The notes under the pieces are model-generated. The model worked only from the letters and a program-made list of their open reading frames with translations. It ran no database searches and was not told where the DNA came from. A stretch of 21,687 nucleotides of DNA from an uncultured Acidobacteriota bacterium (GTDB lineage: Bacteria > Acidobacteriota > Thermoanaerobaculia > Gp7-AA8), in the NCBI GenBank assembly GCA_946887105.1, contig CAMPKJ010000059.1, positions 1-21,687 of the forward strand, in the 5' to 3' direction. Made by a program: the position numbers and the translations under genes. Each line of letters starts with the position of its first letter. Positions within the stretch are counted from its first letter, which is position 1. Below, in pieces: positions 17,045-21,687 of the stretch.

Positions 17045-19045
17045 ATGTTCAATGTGAGTCGTTCGACGGTACCCACGGCGTTAGCCATCTTCATGGTGGC
17101 TGCCGTACTCACGGCGCCGGTCGTGGTGGCGCAGAGTGCGAGCGGACCGGTGGTCTTTCCCGCGGTCACCGACATCAACGTGACTGATTGCAGTCCTTTG
17201 GAACCACCTCTGCTGGGGCCTGCCGGAGGGAGTGTTCGACTTCAAGGCGGTCAATACATCAACAAAGGGGGCACGCTCTATACGACCACGATCGGACACT
17301 CGTGTTCGAGCACACTGGGGATCACGTTCTCGCCCGCGGCGACCGATGTGACCATCGGGGTCAGGACGCTGCTCTTGTCCGTCAATGACGAGATTCGCTT
17401 CTCGGTTACGCAACCGTCAGGTGTGACATCGCAGCAGTTCACGGTGCAGGCACAGGGAAGCGTGGTGCTGCACGCGCAGGGAGAGATTGGATCCGTCGCG
17501 ATCCGCTCCGTGCGCACCGGTATCCCGACGAATCTATGGGGGTTCGGCATCGCCTCGCTCTCCATCACGCAGGGGCCGATCAACAATTCGGAAGTGATTT
17601 TCGACCCTGCCAATGGCCCGGACGATTCGAAGATCCTGATCTCGAAGGCGGTGTGGGACATCGGCTACCCGTCGCGATTCCAGGACGCGCCGGACGGCGC
17701 CGGCAATCCGCGCATCAGGATCAAGGGAACGTTGCGCGACCGGTTCTCGGGCCAGGCGAAAACGGGCCCGGTCTTCCTGAGAATCGACGATCCCCCCGAC
17801 CCGGCGCCGTATCGGGGAACCGACTCGCACTCGGGAGACAACGACGGCACCGCGGCTTCGTTCAATGGCTCAGCGACGGCCACTCTGCAGGCTGACGCCC
17901 AGGGTCGATTCGAGACTGAGCTCTTGGTGAACAGCCGGACCGCGGGCGACAACTACGTCGTGGTCGGCGCGACGAACGCCCAGTTCGCCTGCGGAACTCT
18001 ATGCGCAAGGTCGCCTGTTTTCACGCTCTGGAAACGCATCTACGTCGAGGAACAGGAGATGTTCCGCAGGGGAACGTTCCTGAACGACGAGGCGCAAGTG
18101 GGAACGAACGAGATTCCGATCCAAGATCCGGTGCCGTTCCTGGGACTGACCGCCGGACAGGAGCTGCAACTCGTCCACGCCGAGTCCGGCCTCGGCGAGG
18201 GCTTCTATTCGGATCGCGTCGCATTCGATTCATTGCGGCTCAACCCGAAAGGTAAATGGGTCATCGTGACCGCGTCCGGTACTCCTGTCCCTCGCAAGTA
18301 CGGTGCGAAGCCCAACTCCTCACCCCATCCGGCTCTGGACGTGGTCCGCGACGGCGTGGGCGTCGTCTCCGCGGGCACGTTCAAGACCAATCCGAGTTAC
18401 ACAGGTCCGCTCTTCGAGTCGATGTTCGTCGAGCTCAAGCCGATCGTCAGCGCCGTGGCCGAGGTGCCGTATCTTGCGGAAGTGGGGGCGAAGTCGTCTC
18501 GGGGTATCTTTTTCGCGAACCATTGGCTGCAACAGGGAGTACGGAGCAGCAACCAAATCACCAGCCGGGCCGACCCGAACGTCTTTCATCGGATCGCTGC
18601 GAGGCAGGGTCCACTCGTCAATGCGCCGGGCAAGTGTACTGGTGCGCAGCTCGGCGTCACCGGTGTCGGTGGCGAATCGAATTTCAGTTACATCTTCGAT
18701 AAGCGTATTCAGGACGTCGCAGCCGGCGTCGTCGCCGATCCGATCCCCGGCTGTTCACCAGTCGGCGCCGGGTACCTCAACGCATCCGTCTTCAGGCTTA
18801 GTGGCGAGACCACGGCTCACGAGACCGTGCATTTCTGGGTGCGCACCCAACGCCAACCTGACCTGGATAACGAGGGCCACTGCACCAAGCCTCGCTACGT
18901 CGACGCCACGAACTGCCTGATGCATATTCCGTACGACGGCCCGGAGACGTCCGATGGGCAGGTGCTTCTCCACTACGACATGAACGGAGCGCACAGTGAA
19001 TACATGTGGGTGCGCCGCGATCCCGATCCGGTGCCGCAGCAGTGA
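17045..19045 (+). CDS. Exported protein with HExxH zinc-protease motif, family not recognised
   Basis: A 666-residue protein with a signal peptide (about 1-29, ending APVVVAQ). Residues 30-330 look like beta-sandwich or Ig-like domains with scattered Cys. The C-terminal region contains H592-E-T-V-H596, and 15 residues later G-H612-C613, then N-C624-L-M626-H. HExxH with a downstream His is a zinc-protease pattern. The HC plus C-x-M spacing recalls the third ligand, paired cysteines and Met-turn of metzincins such as archaemetzincin, but the His-to-His gap is longer than the usual five residues. Protease function is inference. The ATG has no strong Shine-Dalgarno. The next exported-protein gene starts 17 nt after the stop, so they are probably cotranscribed. 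The product acts outside the inner membrane. Confidence 0.75.
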   Translation: MFNVSRSTVPTALAIFMVAAVLTAPVVVAQSASGPVVFPAVTDINVTDCSPLEPPLLGPAGGSVRLQGGQYINKGGTLYTTTIGHSCSSTLGITFSPAATDVTIGVRTLLLSVNDEIRFSVTQPSGVTSQQFTVQAQGSVVLHAQGEIGSVAIRSVRTGIPTNLWGFGIASLSITQGPINNSEVIFDPANGPDDSKILISKAVWDIGYPSRFQDAPDGAGNPRIRIKGTLRDRFSGQAKTGPVFLRIDDPPDPAPYRGTDSHSGDNDGTAASFNGSATATLQADAQGRFETELLVNSRTAGDNYVVVGATNAQFACGTLCARSPVFTLWKRIYVEEQEMFRRGTFLNDEAQVGTNEIPIQDPVPFLGLTAGQELQLVHAESGLGEGFYSDRVAFDSLRLNPKGKWVIVTASGTPVPRKYGAKPNSSPHPALDVVRDGVGVVSAGTFKTNPSYTGPLFESMFVELKPIVSAVAEVPYLAEVGAKSSRGIFFANHWLQQGVRSSNQITSRADPNVFHRIAARQGPLVNAPGKCTGAQLGVTGVGGESNFSYIFDKRIQDVAAGVVADPIPGCSPVGAGYLNASVFRLSGETTAHETVHFWVRTQRQPDLDNEGHCTKPRYVDATNCLMHIPYDGPETSDGQVLLHYDMNGAHSEYMWVRRDPDPVPQQ

Positions 19046-19062
19046 AAATGGAGAACAGAATC

Positions 19063-20331
19063 ATGCGACCGACGAGAATGATGTTGCCAGCCCTCCTGCT
19101 CTCCGCCCTGACCGCCGTCGCCGAGGCGCCTCCTACGGCCACGCTCCGTCTGATCCCGGAGTCGACGCTACCAGGGATTCCTGTGTCGTTTCTGATCACG
19201 GTCACCAATCCCACCGATCAGGTGCTCACACTCGGCAATGCCCTGACCCTCAAAGCCACCACGGACGGCGGCACATTCGACGTGCTGGACTTTATCAACC
19301 AGAAGGAGATCGGGCTTCCAACGGAAGGCGTGGACAAGTGCAGTGGCCAACCGTGCCTGCACATTCCACCGAACGGTCAACGCGATTTGCTGGTCGACGT
19401 GGGTCCTGTGCTCGCGGACAACGGCTTCTTTGCCGACCGCCGGCTCATGAAACCGGGCACCTACGATCTCGTACTGTCGCTCTACGACCTCGGTCGATGG
19501 TTTGAGGAAGGAGCAGCGATCCGTACGAATTCGGCCAGGCTGACGGTGCGGCAGCCAACGGGCGTCGATCTCGAAGTGTGGAACTTTCTGAACGAAGTGG
19601 CTAGCCCCGGCGAATGGGTACTCTTGTCGTGGGCCTCCGCGAGACCTCTCCTGTCACGGGAGATCCAAAGGAGATTTCCGACCTCGTCATACGTGCCCTC
19701 GGTAGTCTCATTGGGGGCGCTCGGCCTGCCTTACTATGATGTGTCCCCGTACGACCACGCGCTGGCAATGAATCCTCCCCTTACAGTCCGCGATAACCTC
19801 CTCTTGCACAAGGCGGGACACCTCGCCGGGCAGAGCGAGCATGCGATATCGGCCTTTCGCGATGTGGAGCAATCACTCGCTCTCGCCGACCGCGCGCGTG
19901 ACGCCTATCTGGAATTGCAGCGCGTCGCGTTCTCCGACCCCATGCGCCAGGCCGCCGCCAAGGGATTGAGTGAGCTCTACACTCCAGCTTTGGCGCGGGA
20001 GATGATCGAGTATTACGAGCAGAACGATCCACCGGCGCCGAAGAGTGTCATTCCGCGAGTGGAATGTGTGACGCCCGGCAGCGGAAAGACCTTCACCGCC
20101 CGCTTCGGCTACGAGAATCCGAACGAGCGCTACAAGATGATCCAACTCGGCAATCTCAATCAGGTCACGCCGGCTCCTCGCGATCAGAGGCAACCTCGCA
20201 AGTTCGAGCCGGGCAAGAAATCGAACGTCTTTACGGCCAGCAGTCCCGGCGGCAATCTGACGTGGCATCTCGATGGCCAGAAAGCCGTCGCCACGCGTGA
20301 TTTCGGGGTGCAATGCGAGGCGGCTCCGTAG
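19063..20331 (+). CDS. Exported protein with Ig-like N-terminal region and C-terminal surface-type domain
   Basis: A 422-residue protein with a signal peptide (MRPTRMMLPALLLSALTAVA). Residues about 22-170 look like an Ig-type domain (IPVSFLITVTNPTDQVL...LTLKATTDGG...GTYDLVLSLYDLG), similar in style to BsuPI or cohesin-like beta sandwiches. The middle (175-330) is helical and may contain a short TPR-like pair. The C-terminus, starting at the Cys of IPRVECVTPG, has FGYENPNERYKM, QRQPRKFEPGKKSNVF and LTWHLDGQ. It resembles a small beta domain that I recall ending many secreted bacterial proteins. The ATG at 19063 is preferred: GGAGAA at 19050-19055 is 7 nt away. An in-frame ATG at 19048 has no ribosome site. 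It is probably cotranscribed with the preceding protease-like gene. Confidence 0.75.
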   Translation: MRPTRMMLPALLLSALTAVAEAPPTATLRLIPESTLPGIPVSFLITVTNPTDQVLTLGNALTLKATTDGGTFDVLDFINQKEIGLPTEGVDKCSGQPCLHIPPNGQRDLLVDVGPVLADNGFFADRRLMKPGTYDLVLSLYDLGRWFEEGAAIRTNSARLTVRQPTGVDLEVWNFLNEVASPGEWVLLSWASARPLLSREIQRRFPTSSYVPSVVSLGALGLPYYDVSPYDHALAMNPPLTVRDNLLLHKAGHLAGQSEHAISAFRDVEQSLALADRARDAYLELQRVAFSDPMRQAAAKGLSELYTPALAREMIEYYEQNDPPAPKSVIPRVECVTPGSGKTFTARFGYENPNERYKMIQLGNLNQVTPAPRDQRQPRKFEPGKKSNVFTASSPGGNLTWHLDGQKAVATRDFGVQCEAAP

Positions 20332-20949
20332 GTTCCGTGTATCCGCTACTGCAGCGGGGGCCGAGGCGTGGTTGCAGCGAGGCGTCCGGAATGCGGTAAC
20401 CAACGGTGAAATCGACGGATTGGGCGAGGTAATCGCGTTTCGTCAAGTGCAGCGTGAAATCTCCATCGGAGAGATCAGCGAAATCAAAACTGCCATCGCT
20501 GGCCGAACGTCCTTTCCAGTGCATGACACCTTCGGAATCGCGAATCTCGAGAACGACGCCGGACATCGGCGCATCGTGTGAATCGAGAACGATCCCGGAT
20601 ACGCGGTAGCGCATCGACGCGGGATCACCCATGTACGTGCATGCGCTGAGAGTCGGGTAGAAAGAAACTGGAATCACGACCTCGGTCGTTCCTCGCCGGG
20701 CAACACATGTCGAATAACAGGAACGACGGGCGGCTATTGTCTCCGCGGTGAGGGTGACGCGATCCTGCGCAGGAGCGTTGAAAACGAGAAGGCACCATTG
20801 GCATCCGACAAGACGCAGCGCCCGTGGCCCTCGATGCAGACCGTGACACCAGGCAAGGGCCACGAATCCTCCGTCGTAACCACGCGGCCGGAAATCTCCC
20901 GGTCGCCGGCGAGAGCGAGAAGAACTGCGACAGAAAATGCGGTGATCAT
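20231..20949 (-). pseudogene. Exported protein with two carboxypeptidase-regulatory-like repeats, split by a -1 frameshift
   Basis: The frame from ATG 20949 encodes a signal peptide (MITAFSVAVLLALAG) and the start of a beta-sandwich repeat (REISGRVVTTEDSWPLPGVT ... LSDANGAFSF). It then runs out of similarity and stops at 20734. The matching rest of the repeat continues in the -1 frame from 20782 (FNAPAQDRVTLTAETI), followed by a second repeat (YRVSGIVLDSHDAPMSGVVL ... SASDGSFDF). The change occurs at TTTT (20784-20781 on the minus strand). A one-base slip joins the halves into a 239-residue protein. It is either a recent pseudogene, a sequencing error in a T run or true frameshifting. Its last 101 nt lie opposite the end of the convergent gene, and that tail (about 33 residues) looks unlike protein, so the original stop may also be lost. 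Confidence 0.7.
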
Positions 20950-20984
20950 GTCGTCTTGCGCCGCGGAACAGGGTAATGCCGTTG

Positions 20985-21013
20985 TTGACGCCGCCTCCTT
21001 GCGAGCGCATTCT
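20985..21013 (+). promoter_or_regulatory. Weak candidate promoter for the DUF4383-like gene
   Basis: TTGACG (5 of 6 to the -35 consensus), a 17-nt spacer, then CATTCT (3 of 6 to the -10). The start would be about 20 nt before the gene's ribosome site region. The spacing is ideal but the -10 is poor. Confidence 0.3.
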
Positions 21014-21040
21014 TCCCCTACAACCAAATAGGAGGAATGA

Positions 21041-21421
21041 ATGGCCAACCGGATTGCGACCATCCTCGGTGTGCTTTTTCTCCTCGTCGGCCTTCTCGGC
21101 TTCGTGATGCCGAACCTGCTCGGTGCGCATCTCACGCTCGCGCACAACATCATCCATCTCGTCAGCGGCGCGATCGCGCTCTGGCTCGGCCTCAAAGGCA
21201 CGCCGGCCGGCGCGAGGACGTTCTGCATCGTCTTCGGCATCGTGTATCTGCTGCTCGGCGTCGTGGGGTTCCTGCTCGGGACCGGCGACGACAGGATGCT
21301 GACGCTCATCCCCGATCAGTTGATGTTCGGGACGATGGATCACGTCATCCACATCGTCCTCGGTGCAATTTTTCTGTTTGGTGGATTCACGACCAAAACG
21401 GCCGCTCCCGTGCGCTCGTAG
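21041..21421 (+). CDS. DUF4383-like four-helix membrane protein
   Basis: A 126-residue integral membrane protein with four hydrophobic helices at about 5-25, 32-51, 61-81 and 99-117. The second and fourth helices are related: HNIIHLVSGAIALWLG and DHVIHIVLGAIFLFGG. This suggests an internal duplication of a two-helix unit with paired His residues. That pattern fits DUF4383, a family with no defined function. The start is very good: GGAGG at 21031-21035, 5 nt before the ATG. It is divergent from the frameshifted repeat-protein gene. Confidence 0.85.
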   Translation: MANRIATILGVLFLLVGLLGFVMPNLLGAHLTLAHNIIHLVSGAIALWLGLKGTPAGARTFCIVFGIVYLLLGVVGFLLGTGDDRMLTLIPDQLMFGTMDHVIHIVLGAIFLFGGFTTKTAAPVRS

Positions 21422-21484
21422 CGCTCAGCGCGTCGCCAGTTTCGATTGACCGCGGGAGGTGGTGATTCTAACCTGCGCGCACAC

Positions 21485-21687
21485 ATGAAATCGTGGACCG
21501 TCGACGTGGACGGAGTCGAGCGCCGCGTCGTCGCCGAAACGGATCCGGAGAGCGGGCGCACGCAGATCCGCATCGACGGCCGGATGGCCGCGCGCCCGAT
21601 GGCCGCGCACGAAAACGAGCGCAAGTTCGCGATCGGATCGGTCGCGTACGTGCTGCGACGCGACGATGCCGGCGAGCTCGAGCTCGA
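21485..21687 (+). CDS. Partial gene, protein of unknown family (N-terminal 67 residues)
   Basis: An open frame runs from the ATG at 21485 to the right edge. It begins MKSWTVDVDGVERRVVAETD, then IRIDGRMAARPM and KFAIGSVAYVLRRDDAGELEL. The alternating beta pattern (TVDVDG..., QIRIDG..., FAIGSVAYVLRR) vaguely recalls FAIM-type beta domains, but too little is visible to name it. Codon use is strongly GC at the third position, like the housekeeping genes here. No Shine-Dalgarno lies at the right distance; a GGAGG at 21455-21459 is about 25 nt upstream. Confidence 0.6.
   Translation, partial: MKSWTVDVDGVERRVVAETDPESGRTQIRIDGRMAARPMAAHENERKFAIGSVAYVLRRDDAGELEL

Noticed and set aside
19006..19062. 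Earlier starts for the Ig-like exported protein
   Set aside because: Starts at 19006 and 19048 lack a ribosome site and put extra charged residues before the signal peptide; 19063 has GGAGAA at good spacing.

Overview
This is a GC-rich chromosomal window from a diderm (outer-membrane) bacterium. The evidence for two membranes is a LolA-type lipoprotein carrier, an M23 envelope peptidase, SecDF-YajC and several exported proteins. Folate-dependent TrmFO, DUF3467 and the style of the exported proteins would fit a deep lineage such as Acidobacteriota. That placement is inference; the window has no rRNA or other marker that fixes it.

Region 1-7465 lies on the minus strand. In transcription order it holds: an exported protein of unknown function (7465-6647); an M23 peptidase (6597-5269); a GHMP sugar kinase with a long uncharacterised C-terminal half (5249-3387); tRNA-Pro(GGG) (3338-3262); a zinc-ribbon/transmembrane/coiled-coil protein (3195-1996); a two-domain cytidine deaminase (1986-1216); a DUF3467 protein (1175-879); and trmFO, which runs off the left edge. 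Gaps are short (1 to 66 nt), so there are probably two operons, one on each side of the tRNA.

Region 7466-12650 is divergent to this, on the plus strand, and forms a secretion/envelope operon: lolA, tgt, yajC, secD, secF, closed by a strong intrinsic terminator. The divergent intergenic region contains a perfect 15-nt dyad. Next come maeB (malic enzyme fused to a phosphotransacetylase domain), a convergent single-domain response regulator whose 3' end overlaps maeB, and mnmA. The window therefore carries three tRNA-modification genes (trmFO, tgt, mnmA) and a tRNA.

Region 16477-21687 is accessory in character. A 568-nt gene-free stretch carries three copies of a repeat that folds as a hairpin. 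It is followed by two adjacent genes for exported proteins: a 666-residue protein with a zinc-protease motif (HETVH, then GHC and NCLMH), and a 422-residue protein with an N-terminal Ig-like region and a C-terminal surface-type domain. Convergent to them is an exported protein with two carboxypeptidase-regulatory-like repeats that is broken by a -1 frameshift at a run of four T. A four-helix DUF4383-like membrane protein and a partial gene end the window.

The best candidates for something undescribed are the exported protease-like pair, the hairpin repeats, the GHMP kinase fusion and the frameshifted repeat protein. None amounts to a demonstrated new system from sequence alone.
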